A DNA stretch of 60,826 bases from Spirochaetales bacterium. Its GTDB lineage: Bacteria > Spirochaetota > Spirochaetia > JABEVK01. The translations under genes were made by a program, and so were the position numbers. The stretch is from assembly GCA_947478845.1 (NCBI GenBank), contig CANJXC010000017.1, forward strand, positions 1 to 60,826, in the 5' to 3' direction. The notes under the pieces are model-generated. The model was not told where the DNA came from. It did not search any database and saw only the letters and a list, made by a program, of their open reading frames with translations. This document shows, one piece after another, positions 36,306 to 44,761 of this stretch (positions are counted from its first letter, which is position 1; each line of letters starts with the position of its first letter).

Positions 36306-36873
36306 CGTTTTTGGTTTCCGCCTTCCAAAGTCCTGTCACCGCTTTCTCAAGGACAAGCTCGTTGGTCTTGAGGCTCAGGACCATCCCCTGGGCCGAGATG
36401 CGAGAGCCGTCGTTTTTGCTCAGACGCACCCGGCTCCCTTCTACCGTGCTCATTCGTTTTTCGTCGTTGTTCCAGTCCACTCCGCCCGAAGCCCCGCCCT
36501 CCACAGTGAGAGCCACTCCCTGCTTAGACGACTTCGCCTGAAGCGTTCCCTCAATCCTTGCATCGTTAGACTTTGTTTTGATGGTCGCTTTCTCGGCTCG
36601 ACCTTCCGAAACAACTGTTCCCTCGGAATCATACTCTTGGAAGGAGAACTCCTTCAACCGAATTTCCTGTCGGGCGTTGAAGTTCTCGTAGCGCTTGCCC
36701 TGAACGGAATACAACTTGCGCCCTTCCTGAGTGGTTGTCTGGACAAAATCCTCCATCACGAGAAGAGGAATGTCGTCCGGGTTTACTGAACTACTATTTG
36801 TGAGGTCAAGGGTGCACCCTGTAAAGGCAAAAAGAAGACAAAAACCAATGGCTAACAGGGTGAACGGTCTCAC
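36298..36873 (-). CDS. lptC: LptC-like lipoprotein
   Basis: From GTG at 36873, which overlaps the pyrG stop as GTGA, the product is 191 residues with a lipobox AFTGC and an LptC/LptA-like beta-fold (MEDFVQTTTQEGRKLYSVQG, ARIEGTLQAK). LptC normally has an N-terminal membrane helix rather than a lipid anchor; a lipoprotein form is a modest variation. The ORF continues upstream into pyrG but without family sequence. Confidence 0.75.
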   Translation of the reverse strand: MRPFTLLAIGFCLLFAFTGCTLDLTNSSSVNPDDIPLLVMEDFVQTTTQEGRKLYSVQGKRYENFNARQEIRLKEFSFQEYDSEGTVVSEGRAEKATIKTKSNDARIEGTLQAKSSKQGVALTVEGGASGGVDWNNDEKRMSTVEGSRVRLSKNDGSRISAQGMVLSLKTNELVLEKAVTGLWKAETKNDD

Positions 36874-38465
36874 TTTATGCAGGCAGCGACAAAGGCTCGA
36901 AACAACGGATGGGGCTTGGTAGGTTTGGAGGTAAACTCGGGGTGGAATTGCACGCCGGTGCTCCATGGGTGATCTTTCCACTCTGTCGACTCGACGAGCA
37001 TACCATCGGAAGTGTAGCCGGAGATTTTGAGGCCCGCGTTCTCTAGACTCTCCTTGTAGGCGTTGGCAAACTCATAACGGTGACGGTGGCGCTCCCAGAT
37101 GATTTCGTGTCCATAAGCACTGCGGATATGGGTATGCCCTTTGGTATGGGTGGCGCTTTTGCCCAAACGCATGGTGCCCCCCATTTTGGTGACGCCTTCC
37201 TGTTCTTCCAACAGACTCACCACAGGATGAGGGGTCTGCGGATTCATCTCCGTCGAGTTGGCTCCTTCGAGCTGCAACACATGGCGGGCATATTCAATCA
37301 CCATGATCTGCATTCCCAGGCAAATGCCCAAGTAGGGCTTACGGGCTTGGCGGGCGTATTGGACGGCAAGTACCATCCCCTCCACTCCCCGCTGACCGAA
37401 ACCGCCGGGCACCAGAATTGCATCGGCGCCACCGAGAAGCTCCTCGGGAGTTGCACTCTTCTCGAGCTTTTCAGCGTCGATTTTTAGGATTTTCACCCTC
37501 ACCTTGTTGCCCATGCCGGCGTGAACCAAAGCCTCGTCGATGCTCTTGTAGGTATCGTGAAGGTCGACGTACTTGCCCACCATAGCAATGGTCACCGTCG
37601 ACTTGGCATTTTTGTACCCGGCCACCATTTCAGAAAGGTTGTCCACCTGAGCGGGCCTGAGTTCCAAGTGCAATTTGCGAAGGACGATTTCGTCGAGTTT
37701 TTGCTGGTGATAAATTAAGGGTATTTCATAGATTGTTGTATTGACGTCAATTGCCGAAAGAACTGACTCCACGTCGACGTTGGTGAAGTTGGCAATTTTC
37801 TTGCGCATGCTTTCGCTGAGTTCTTTTTTGGCACGGCACAGGAGGATATCGGGTTGAATGCCGATTTCCCGCAGTTCCTTGACGCTGTGCTGGGTGGGTT
37901 TGGTCTTCATCTCATCGCCCGATACCGTGGGGACCAAAGTGAGGTGCACCGAAAGGACGTTTTCGCGGCCCATTTCATGGATGCACTGGCGGGCGGTTTC
38001 AAGAAACGGAACCGACTCTATATCGCCGACGGTCCCACCAACCTCAACAATGGTGATGTCGGTTTCCTTGTTGCTGCCTATTCGCAGAATCTGGCTCTTG
38101 ATTTCGTCGGTGATGTGGGGAATCACCTGAACCGTCTTGCCCAAGTACTTGCCCTCGCGTTCCTTGTTGATCACCGTTTGGTAGATTTGCCCGGTAGTGA
38201 TGGAATTGGCCTTGCTCAGCGGACTCGAGGTGAACCGAGCATAGTTTCCCAAGTCGAGGTCGGTTTCGGCTCCATCGTCGGTTACGTACACTTCGCCATG
38301 TTGGTAGGGACTCATCGTGCCCGCATCGACGTTCAAATACGGGTCGATCTTGATCATGCTGACTCGGAACCCGCGACTTTCCAAAAGAGTGCCTAGCGAG
38401 GCTGCCGCTATCCCTTTCCCGAGGCTCGAACAAACCCCGCCCGTGACGAAAATGTATTTCTTCAT
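36870..38465 (-). CDS. pyrG: CTP synthase
   Basis: Makes CTP from UTP, ATP and glutamine. 531 residues: synthetase domain opening KKYIFVTGGVCSSLGKG, and a C-terminal class I glutamine amidotransferase with the nucleophile in YLGICLGMQ and the His/Glu pair in FHPE. First gene of the pyrG-lptC-lptA-lptB run. Confidence 0.98.
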   Translation of the reverse strand: MKKYIFVTGGVCSSLGKGIAAASLGTLLESRGFRVSMIKIDPYLNVDAGTMSPYQHGEVYVTDDGAETDLDLGNYARFTSSPLSKANSITTGQIYQTVINKEREGKYLGKTVQVIPHITDEIKSQILRIGSNKETDITIVEVGGTVGDIESVPFLETARQCIHEMGRENVLSVHLTLVPTVSGDEMKTKPTQHSVKELREIGIQPDILLCRAKKELSESMRKKIANFTNVDVESVLSAIDVNTTIYEIPLIYHQQKLDEIVLRKLHLELRPAQVDNLSEMVAGYKNAKSTVTIAMVGKYVDLHDTYKSIDEALVHAGMGNKVRVKILKIDAEKLEKSATPEELLGGADAILVPGGFGQRGVEGMVLAVQYARQARKPYLGICLGMQIMVIEYARHVLQLEGANSTEMNPQTPHPVVSLLEEQEGVTKMGGTMRLGKSATHTKGHTHIRSAYGHEIIWERHRHRYEFANAYKESLENAGLKISGYTSDGMLVESTEWKDHPWSTGVQFHPEFTSKPTKPHPLFRAFVAACIK

Positions 38466-38513
38466 GGGATTTCATTGTCCCCTTATCGCGGTGACGTGTC
38501 AATCAACGTTTCC

Positions 38514-38543
38514 TTGACTCGAGGGGGGGGGTCTGCCTACACT
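38514..38543 (+). promoter_or_regulatory. Candidate sigma-70 promoter of cheR-cheB
   Basis: TTGACT (38514-38519), an 18-base spacer containing nine consecutive G, and TACACT (38538-38543). A GGAG ribosome site follows 9 bases before the cheR ATG. Confidence 0.55.
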
Positions 38544-38563
38544 GGGGTTTTGGAGAGCCTGCC

Positions 38564-39391
38564 ATGTCCGAGTTCCTGACGGATCAAAACTTCGAGAAGT
38601 TCCGCAGTCTCATCTACGATGCCAGTGGTATAACGTTTTCAACCTCAAACAGACCCATTCTGGAAAGTCGCCTTCGCGAACGATTACGATTGTCCGAATT
38701 GGAAGAAGTGGGGGTCTATTTCGACCTGATCAAGCGCAACGAATCCGAGATGAAGACTTTTTTGGATTCCATCACCACCAACCTGACCCGTTTTTTTCGG
38801 AATCAGGCCCATTTTGATGCCTTGGAAAACTACGTACTTCCAGACTTGATCAAACAAAAGCGCGCCAGAAATGAAGAAAAGAAGATCAGGGTATGGAGCG
38901 CCGGGTGCTCGACGGGAGAGGAACCTTACACCATCTCAATGATTCTTAAGGAAAAGCTTCCTTCCGACTTTACCTACGAGATAACCGCGTCAGATCTCAG
39001 TCTCAAGTCACTTTTAACGGCCAACATTGGATTTTATCCTGATTCACGCATTCAAGGGATACCGGATGGTTATCTGAGCAAATACTTCCACCGAGCTGGA
39101 GACGGGTATCAACTCAAAGACGAGATTAAGGGCCGGGTCAAGTTTGACTACCACAACCTCAAGTTCGACTCCCGCTTGCGCGATCTCGACATCATTTTTT
39201 GCCGGAATGTATTGATCTATTTTGACGAAGCCGCCCAAAAGAACGTGATAGACCGCTTTTGGACCTCTATGACCAATCACTCCTACCTCTACATTGGCCA
39301 CTCAGAATCACTGTTTGGAATGAAGACCGAGTTTAAGTTTCTCAAGACCGAATGGGCTGTTTTGTATTCCAAGATAAAGGATGGAGCATGA
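38564..39391 (+). CDS. cheR: Chemotaxis protein methyltransferase
   Basis: Methylates glutamates of chemoreceptors. The 275 residues carry the N-terminal helical domain (TTNLTRFFRNQAHFD) and a SAM-binding domain (VWSAGCSTGEEPYTISM, DIIFCRNVLIYFD). Coupled to cheB by ATGA. No receptor, CheA or CheW gene is nearby, so this pair is detached from a main che operon. Confidence 0.96.
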   Translation: MSEFLTDQNFEKFRSLIYDASGITFSTSNRPILESRLRERLRLSELEEVGVYFDLIKRNESEMKTFLDSITTNLTRFFRNQAHFDALENYVLPDLIKQKRARNEEKKIRVWSAGCSTGEEPYTISMILKEKLPSDFTYEITASDLSLKSLLTANIGFYPDSRIQGIPDGYLSKYFHRAGDGYQLKDEIKGRVKFDYHNLKFDSRLRDLDIIFCRNVLIYFDEAAQKNVIDRFWTSMTNHSYLYIGHSESLFGMKTEFKFLKTEWAVLYSKIKDGA

Positions 39392-40518
39392 CAGAACAAA
39401 CTATCAACGTCTTGATCGTGGACGATTCGGCGCTCATGCGTAATCTCATAGGCCGCATCGTGGAAGCGACCCCCGGCTTTGCGGTTGCGGGAAAGGCCAT
39501 GAACGGCGTTTTTGCCCTCAAGAAACTTGAAACACTGACTCCTGACATCATTGTTCTTGACCTCGAAATGCCCGAGATGAATGGCATCGAGTTCCTCAAG
39601 AAACGTCGGGAATTGAAGATAGAAGTGCCGGTGATCATTTTGAGTTCCGTTGCCAGCCGGGGTGCCGAAATCACCATGGAGGCCCTTCATCTGGGAGCTT
39701 CCGACTTTGTGCAAAAACCGTCTGGCTCGGTGAGCGAAGACATTCATATGGTGGGAGACCATCTGATGGATCTTCTCAGGGTTTATGGTGGCAGAAAGAA
39801 ACCGATTGCCGCCTACCTACCAAGGCCCTTGCCGGTTACCCCGAACCCCACTTGGGCCCCAGTTTTCCCAGCCTTCGTGCCGCAGCCGGTCAAGCCCCCA
39901 GTGCTTCCTTCGGGCAACCTTAGGCCCCACAGCAACCTTCAGGTTCTTGCCATCGGTATTTCCACGGGAGGTCCCAACGCCCTGCGTCAGGTGTTCGCCG
40001 AACTTGACCCCGACTTCCCGCTACCCATCGTGGTAGTACAGCACATGCCAGCTGGCTTTACAGCCGAGTTTTCCCGGTCCCTCGACCGCACTTCGCCCCT
40101 GGAAGTCAAGGAAGCCGAAGAAGGCGACCTCATCAAGCGGGGCCGGATTCTGATAGCCCCCGGCGATTACCATATTGAGGTAGAAAGGCGTTCGCTGGCT
40201 GGTATCGTTCACGTTACCCAGGGCGACCAGATGAACGGTCACCGTCCGTCAGCAGGCATGCTGTTCAAGTCGGTGGCCCAGCAGTATGGTTCCAGCGGTT
40301 TTGGAGTCATCATGACGGGCATGGGCAAGGATGGGTCGCTAGAACTTGGCGAGATTTACCGCGCAGGTGGGCTCACCGTGGCCCAAGATGAAGCTAGCAG
40401 TATCGTGTTTGGAATGCCAAAAGTGGCCATTGAGTACGGCAATGCCGAGAAAATTGTCTCGCTTGCCGACATGGCTTCCACACTCAATACCCTGGCGAAG
40501 CAGTTCGCAAAAGTTTAA
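39388..40518 (+). CDS. cheB: Chemotaxis protein-glutamate methylesterase
   Basis: Receiver domain with Asp58 (VLDLEMPEM), a Pro-rich linker, and the methylesterase domain with Ser in GISTGGPNAL, His in QHMPAGFT and Asp in MTGMGKDG. 376 residues from ATG at 39388. It removes methyl groups placed by CheR. Confidence 0.96.
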   Translation: MTEQTINVLIVDDSALMRNLIGRIVEATPGFAVAGKAMNGVFALKKLETLTPDIIVLDLEMPEMNGIEFLKKRRELKIEVPVIILSSVASRGAEITMEALHLGASDFVQKPSGSVSEDIHMVGDHLMDLLRVYGGRKKPIAAYLPRPLPVTPNPTWAPVFPAFVPQPVKPPVLPSGNLRPHSNLQVLAIGISTGGPNALRQVFAELDPDFPLPIVVVQHMPAGFTAEFSRSLDRTSPLEVKEAEEGDLIKRGRILIAPGDYHIEVERRSLAGIVHVTQGDQMNGHRPSAGMLFKSVAQQYGSSGFGVIMTGMGKDGSLELGEIYRAGGLTVAQDEASSIVFGMPKVAIEYGNAEKIVSLADMASTLNTLAKQFAKV

Positions 40519-40526
40519 ACCCGGCT

Positions 40527-40931
40527 CTACGCCGTGAACGGCGTGAAATCTCCCACCGGGATGACGCCTTCCACCTTGGGGTGGCCCGACTCGGGGTCTT
40601 GCGGAAAGAGCAGGCTGACGACGATTCCTGCCACGGCCAGGGCCCCTGCAACCCAAGGGCTGAAAAAAACCAAACCTACAACCAGCAGAACGGCCGGAAC
40701 CACGGCGAGTCTAATAACTCCGCCCAAAGCTGCGCCCGAGGGAGTGCTGACTTCGACATAGTCGTTGAGAGAAAGGTTGAGGTTTTTGTTGTTGAGGGCC
40801 TTGAACTCAACCAAGGCCGTAGAACTCGCGCAATGGCAGATTGATCCGTCACCGCCGCAACAGGCGAGCGGAGCAAAGCTGATCCAGACGTGTTTTCCTT
40901 CAATCTTCTTGATCGTTCCCTGACGATTCAT
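40527..40931 (-). CDS. RseC/MucC-like membrane protein
   Basis: 134 residues: an N-terminal domain with a Cys cluster (ACCGGDGSICHC) and an OB-like segment ending YVEVSTPSGAALGG, then two membrane helices and a short tail. This matches the SoxR-reducing/RseC family, tied in other bacteria to redox control and Rnf complexes. ATG at 40931 has GGAGGAG upstream and overlaps the upstream YmdB-like gene by 32 bases. Confidence 0.72.
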   Translation of the reverse strand: MNRQGTIKKIEGKHVWISFAPLACCGGDGSICHCASSTALVEFKALNNKNLNLSLNDYVEVSTPSGAALGGVIRLAVVPAVLLVVGLVFFSPWVAGALAVAGIVVSLLFPQDPESGHPKVEGVIPVGDFTPFTA

Positions 40932-41721
40932 GGGGCTCCTCCAAACAAGGCATCTCAATTCTTTGAATGGACCGCGGTCGGCCCGTTTTTTCAATATCGA
41001 CCAAAACGCCTTGAAAAGCCAGACCCTCCCAGCTTTCCTGGCTGCGATCGGGAAGGCTCGTGAGGAACCTGCCGATCTCTTTGGAAGGAACAAAGCCCTG
41101 CACCGACTGAAGCGAGCCCGTTCGACCCGCGTCGGTGATCACAGCGGTTCCTTTGGGAAGCAGGCGCTCATCGGCGGTGACAATTTTGTTGTGGCTGCCA
41201 ATGACGGCCGAAACCTTGCCATCGGCGAAATAGAACAAAGTATTCTTCTCAGCAGTGGTGGCGGCATGAAAGTCGACCACGATGGTCTTCACTTCGCGCG
41301 GAATCTTTTCAAGAACAGCTTCAAGGGTAAGAAAAGGGCTAGGTACGTGAGACTTCTGGAAGCCGCTCTGGCCCAGGAGCGAAATAACCCCTATGCGACC
41401 TACAGGGGTATCAAACACCTTGTAACCGCGCCCCGGCGACAGCTCGGGAAAATTGGCCGGCCGGAGCACAAAGTTCATGGTGGCCAAGGCCGGAGGGAGG
41501 TCTTTCTTGTAGTAGGCGCAGTCGCCGAGAGTGATGGCCTGCAGTCCGAGTTTGTGCAAATAAAAGCCGTGGTTTTTGCCTAGGCCGAAACCACCGGTAG
41601 CGCCGTCGCCACTCCCGAAGATGAAATCCGGACGATATTCTTCCTTTATCGCGGCCAGAGTTTTGCGAAAGGTGAAAATCCCTGGTTTGCCTACCAGTTC
41701 GGCTACGTAGAGCACGCGCAT
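40900..41721 (-). CDS. YmdB-family calcineurin-like protein with altered metal site
   Basis: 273 residues aligned by pattern to YmdB/TIGR00282 phosphodiesterases: an N-terminal strand, GSGDGATGGFG, LRPANFPELSPG, VVDFHAATTAEK, GSHNKIVTADERLLP and TDAGRTG. The usual Asp in the first strand is Glu (AELVG), the ENAAGG Glu is Asp, and the GNH motif reads GDC. Three ligand-bearing positions thus differ while the later His motifs are kept. It may use another metal or be a binding protein. Confidence 0.75.
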   Translation of the reverse strand: MRVLYVAELVGKPGIFTFRKTLAAIKEEYRPDFIFGSGDGATGGFGLGKNHGFYLHKLGLQAITLGDCAYYKKDLPPALATMNFVLRPANFPELSPGRGYKVFDTPVGRIGVISLLGQSGFQKSHVPSPFLTLEAVLEKIPREVKTIVVDFHAATTAEKNTLFYFADGKVSAVIGSHNKIVTADERLLPKGTAVITDAGRTGSLQSVQGFVPSKEIGRFLTSLPDRSQESWEGLAFQGVLVDIEKTGRPRSIQRIEMPCLEEPHESSGNDQED

Positions 41722-41743
41722 CGTGTGCAGAGGTTAACCGACT

Positions 41744-41771
41744 TTGACTCCTTGGGTAAGGGCAGTATATT
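41744..41771 (+). promoter_or_regulatory. Sigma-70 promoter of hsp20
   Basis: TTGACT (41744-41749), a 16-base spacer and TATATT (41766-41771). The leader of about 95 bases contains GGTGCC...GGCACC arms just before the AAGGAGG site at 41859, a possible structured region. No CIRCE element is seen. Confidence 0.65.
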
Positions 41772-41871
41772 CAACACATGGCCCGTTGTGGCCACTCCTG
41801 ACGCCGAAAGGGTTGGGGCAAAATCCGGTGCCGGGATGTCACTCCCACTAGGGCACCCCAAGGAGGACTCT

Positions 41872-42381
41872 ATGAACAAGGACAACAAGTTTCCTTTCAT
41901 GGACCTGAATAAACTGCTCGACGAAGTGTTCGGGCAAGTAGACTCCATCAGCGAAAAGCTGCAGACCGAGATGGAGAAGAACTTTCCATTTCACGGCCAA
42001 GGCCAGTGGGGCGAGGGCTTGGACTTCTACCCCGCCTACGCCTACCCGCCGATGAACGTGTACCTCACCGGCGACAAGTCGCTGGTGATCGAGATGGCCA
42101 TGGCCGGCTTCCAGCAGGAAGATTTGAACCTTGAGTTTGTGGGCGACTCGTTGCTGTTTAGCGCGAAACCCCAGCCCGTGGCAGAGGTAGAAGGCCTGCG
42201 CTACCTCAAGCGCCGCCTGAAGATCAAACCCGTGGAACAGCAAAAGTACTTTGTGCCCGCCGACAAGTTTGATCAAAGCCAGGTGAGCGCCGTGTTTAAA
42301 AACGGCTTGTTGCGGATCACCGTTCCATCGCGCATCACCGTGACCCCCAAAGAAGGCGTGAAGGTCAACATTCAGGGCTGA
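41872..42381 (+). CDS. Hsp20/alpha-crystallin small heat-shock protein
   Basis: ATP-independent holdase. 169 residues from ATG at 41872 (AAGGAGG upstream): an N-terminal arm, then an alpha-crystallin domain (PPMNVYLTGDKSLVIEMAMAGFQQEDL, the FKNGLLRITVP motif near the end). The domain is somewhat diverged. Its end overlaps the convergent DinB-like gene by 10 bases. Confidence 0.88.
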   Translation: MNKDNKFPFMDLNKLLDEVFGQVDSISEKLQTEMEKNFPFHGQGQWGEGLDFYPAYAYPPMNVYLTGDKSLVIEMAMAGFQQEDLNLEFVGDSLLFSAKPQPVAEVEGLRYLKRRLKIKPVEQQKYFVPADKFDQSQVSAVFKNGLLRITVPSRITVTPKEGVKVNIQG

Positions 42382-42908
42382 GGCAAGGCCCCCACGTCGC
42401 GGCGCAACTGGAGGAGGTGGAGGCGCTCATGAATGCCTCCAAACGCCAGCCATTCGTAAAAGTTGAGCTTGCCCGCCAGCGGGTGCGGGAATGCCAAACC
42501 GTCCAGTTGTTTATGCTGGGCAAGCTCGGCCAACGCAAGGTGGCGGCTGTGCACCGAGTCCTCCAAAGCGCTCAAATCTTTGTCTGGAAGATTTTCATCT
42601 GGATCTGTCCCGCGGAAGGCCGCCATGGAAAAGGCAGTGTCGAGGGGAAAATCTAAGAGTTCCTGACGTATCGGCCAGGGTTCTTTAGCCTCCCGCTCGG
42701 AGAGCTCCTTGGCCTTGGAAACTAACCGCTCCAGCAGTCCCATCGAGCCACTTTCCGCGAGCAAAACATGATGGAAGACCTGCTTAGGCGTCCAAGCCTC
42801 CGGCCGCACGCCCGGAAGCAATTTGGCGTGGAGCAATGCTTTCAGGTTGGCCCGCACGTGGGCTCGAAACTTCTTGAGCTCAGCAAAACTGGTGATGGCA
42901 TCGGTCAC
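42372..42908 (-). CDS. DinB-superfamily protein
   Basis: A 178-residue four-helix-bundle-type protein with His in VFHHVLLAES and a C-terminal GIHERLHLLQL motif, the DinB/YfiT-like metal triad layout. These proteins are often thiol-dependent S-transferases or have unknown roles. It is the last core gene before the tRNA-Leu. Confidence 0.7.
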   Translation of the reverse strand: MTDAITSFAELKKFRAHVRANLKALLHAKLLPGVRPEAWTPKQVFHHVLLAESGSMGLLERLVSKAKELSEREAKEPWPIRQELLDFPLDTAFSMAAFRGTDPDENLPDKDLSALEDSVHSRHLALAELAQHKQLDGLAFPHPLAGKLNFYEWLAFGGIHERLHLLQLRRDVGALPQP

Positions 42909-43024
42909 GGTTTAGCTCCCGAGAATAATTCACCTTCGCTACTTTTGGCCGTCTACCACTCTCCATCCGTCGACCACCCTAGGTTGACAAAAACCACCCG
43001 CTTGGCTAGTCTGCGTCAACACCT

Positions 43025-43106
43025 GCCCAGGTGGTGAAATTGGTATACACGCTAGTTTCAGGTACTAGTGCCGCGAGGCGTGAAGGTTCGAGTCCTTTCC
43101 TGGGCA
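43025..43106 (+). tRNA. tRNA-Leu, anticodon CAG
   Basis: An 82-base cloverleaf: acceptor GCCCAGG paired with CCTGGGC, anticodon stem CTAGT/ACTAG around loop TTCAGGT, a long class II variable arm (GCCGCGAGGC) and GGTTCGAGTCC T-arm. CCA is not encoded. It is intact, and its 3' half is the insertion site of the islands to the right. Confidence 0.96.
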
Positions 43107-43108
43107 AC
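43057..43108 (+). repeat. Attachment site copy 1 (in tRNA-Leu)
   Basis: A 52-base stretch from the anticodon loop to just past the tRNA end. It is exactly repeated at 52013-52064 and repeated with a few mismatches at 59729-59780. Crossover near the anticodon loop leaves the tRNA complete on the left. Confidence 0.9.
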
Positions 43109-43258
43109 GGTTATTCCCTTACCGCGAAAGGGTTTGTAGAGCACCGCAAGGTGCTCTTTTTTTTATTGCCCAATGGCTCCTTAGGGCACTGACGCCGATA
43201 TTGACGCCTTTTGGTTTGCCGCCTAGGTTCGATGGAATGTGGCGAGATTTCGGGATTG
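43109..43258 (+). repeat. Shared left-end sequence, copy 1
   Basis: About 150 bases after the attachment repeat, similar to 52065-52211 and 59781-59920. Includes a terminator and the heptamer pair TGACGCC-N5-TGACGCC at 43190-43208. Confidence 0.85.
43138..43165 (+). terminator. Terminator of tRNA-Leu
   Basis: Stem AGAGCACC/GGTGCTCT with GCAA loop followed by a T-run. Related hairpins with a GTAA loop follow each of the other two attachment copies. Confidence 0.85.
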
Positions 43259-43317
43259 CGCGATCGACACTCTCTGAACATCGCGGTTGCTAGGTTCTCC
43301 CGGCAACCTTCCTCCGG

Positions 43318-43347
43318 TTGATTTTTACTGGAAATTCAGCCCATACT
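43318..43347 (+). promoter_or_regulatory. Candidate leaderless promoter of tetR
   Basis: TTGATT (43318-43323), an 18-base spacer, CATACT (43342-43347), then only 5 bases to ATG at 43353. Transcription would start at or beside the start codon. Confidence 0.5.
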
Positions 43348-43352
43348 CGACC

Positions 43353-43919
43353 ATGGCCCGCTTGGAAAACCTGACCGACCGGGGTCTAGAAACCCAACAA
43401 GTCTTTCGTGACTCATTCCTCGCCCTTGTCGTCGAGAAAGGCTACGATGCCGTCACCGTGAAGGACATCACTGACCGGGCCGGTCTCGAGAGGACGACAT
43501 TCTACCTGCATTTCAAAGGTAAGGAAGACTTGCTCGTGCGCGCCCAGACCGAACTGGAACAGGGACTCGTCGATCCAAGCCAAAACAACGATGGTCAGAC
43601 GATTCGAAGACTGTTTCAAATGGTGGCGGCGAAAAGCCTGGCCTTTCGCGCCTTGCTTCGACTCGACACCATGGGACACGTCGGAAAACGGATGTTTGAA
43701 CGTTCGGTGCGGGCCGTTTTGGCGTCCGGGGCTGTCGAACGGTTGGTTCCCGGCGGACTGGTCAACCGCGAACTCGCCGCCATCTTCATCACTTCGACCC
43801 TTCGCAGCGTCGTCCTCTGGTGGGTGGACCAGGACCAACCACCCACGCCGGACGAGGCCGCGGACACCGCCTTACTCTTGATTACGCAGGGCGTGCGGTC
43901 ACTGGGCAAAGCGGAATAG
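43353..43919 (+). CDS. TetR-family regulator
   Basis: 188 residues with an N-terminal helix-turn-helix (VTVKDITDRAGLERTTFYLHFKGKEDLL) and a helical ligand-binding domain. Placed at the left of the island ahead of an efflux operon, it probably controls that operon and perhaps the divergent lipoprotein through the palindrome at 44716. The ligand is unknown. The ORF is open 22 codons upstream, but ATG at 43353 fits family length and the promoter position. Confidence 0.9.
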   Translation: MARLENLTDRGLETQQVFRDSFLALVVEKGYDAVTVKDITDRAGLERTTFYLHFKGKEDLLVRAQTELEQGLVDPSQNNDGQTIRRLFQMVAAKSLAFRALLRLDTMGHVGKRMFERSVRAVLASGAVERLVPGGLVNRELAAIFITSTLRSVVLWWVDQDQPPTPDEAADTALLLITQGVRSLGKAE

Positions 43920-43931
43920 GAGACAGCGGAC

Positions 43932-44672
43932 TCAAGGGAAGGTCGTCCCGGCGTACGCATATTGGTGGTAGCCCTGTCCGAGGTTGTCGCCAACGATGTT
44001 GAAATACCCTCCCTTCATTGGCAGGATCCTCAAGGGTGCGGCCAGTTCCAGCCGTTGCACCTTCCACCCGTTGGGAAGGGCCACGTCCGACGTGGGAGTG
44101 CCGTTCTCGGTGGCGTGCATCACGTACAGGTTGCCCTTCCCATCGCTCAGCTGCCAAATGGTGCCGGTGAACTCGAGGACCTGCGGCTTAAGGATGGTTT
44201 TGACCACGAGGTGGCCGGCGGCGGGTTTCAACAGGTCCGTGGTCTGTCCTTCGGGGATATAGTCAATGGCCAAAGGCTTGGCCAGTTCCAGCCAGGTGTA
44301 CCGATCAAAGGTGCGGAAGCGGTAGCGGTCGCTCCCCACGGCGGAGTCGTCGACTCCAGGAGAGTGGAGGAAGGCCGTCCGGGAAAACAGAAGGTTCCTC
44401 TCGATGTTCTTTTGGTAGCCGAAGGGGGGCTGGTACTTTGCCCAGGCCTCGTCGGAAATCGGGTGCTCGCCTCCGCTGACCACGACGAGGCGCTCGTTGA
44501 CCTCAATCAGCTCGTGGGCCCGCCCTCGGGTTGCCCAGTCCAGGGACTCGGGGAGTTCCATGGGGATGGTCGTGAGCTTCAAACCCGCCTCCCGGGCGGT
44601 GGGGAACGAGATACAGGAAACGAGGCTCAACGCGGCCCCAACCGTACTCAAGAAAACAAAGACCCGTCTCAT
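43932..44672 (-). CDS. Lipoprotein of unknown function
   Basis: 246 residues with lipobox LVSC (Cys20). The body is beta-rich with paired Trp and Tyr residues, and no family is recognised. It is transcribed away from the efflux operon behind its own TTGACA-N17-TAAATC promoter and AAGGAGG site. The TetR-type palindrome covers the -35 box, suggesting co-regulation with the pump. Confidence 0.7.
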   Translation of the reverse strand: MRRVFVFLSTVGAALSLVSCISFPTAREAGLKLTTIPMELPESLDWATRGRAHELIEVNERLVVVSGGEHPISDEAWAKYQPPFGYQKNIERNLLFSRTAFLHSPGVDDSAVGSDRYRFRTFDRYTWLELAKPLAIDYIPEGQTTDLLKPAAGHLVVKTILKPQVLEFTGTIWQLSDGKGNLYVMHATENGTPTSDVALPNGWKVQRLELAAPLRILPMKGGYFNIVGDNLGQGYHQYAYAGTTFP

Positions 44673-44690
44673 GGTGAGCTCCTCCTTAAA

Positions 44691-44755
44691 GATTTATGAA
44701 ATGTCTGGCCCAATGTCAACACGGTGTTGATTTTTCAGGAATGAGCTCGTATTCT
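44691..44755. promoter_or_regulatory. Divergent promoters sharing one palindromic operator
   Basis: TCAACAC-G-GTGTTGA at 44716-44730 is a perfect 15-base palindrome. Its left arm overlaps the minus-strand -35 (TTGACA, 44719-44714; -10 TAAATC at 44696-44691; spacer 17). Its right arm overlaps the plus-strand -35 (TTGATT, 44727-44732; -10 TATTCT at 44750-44755; spacer 17). One bound repressor would block both promoters. The TetR protein of the island is the obvious candidate. Confidence 0.75.
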
Positions 44756-44761
44756 CCGGAA

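Noticed and set aside
40531-40546. Palindrome ACGCCGTGAACGGCGT between cheB and the RseC-like gene as terminator
   Set aside because: It lies in the coding end of the RseC-like gene and has no T-run, so terminator function is unsupported.
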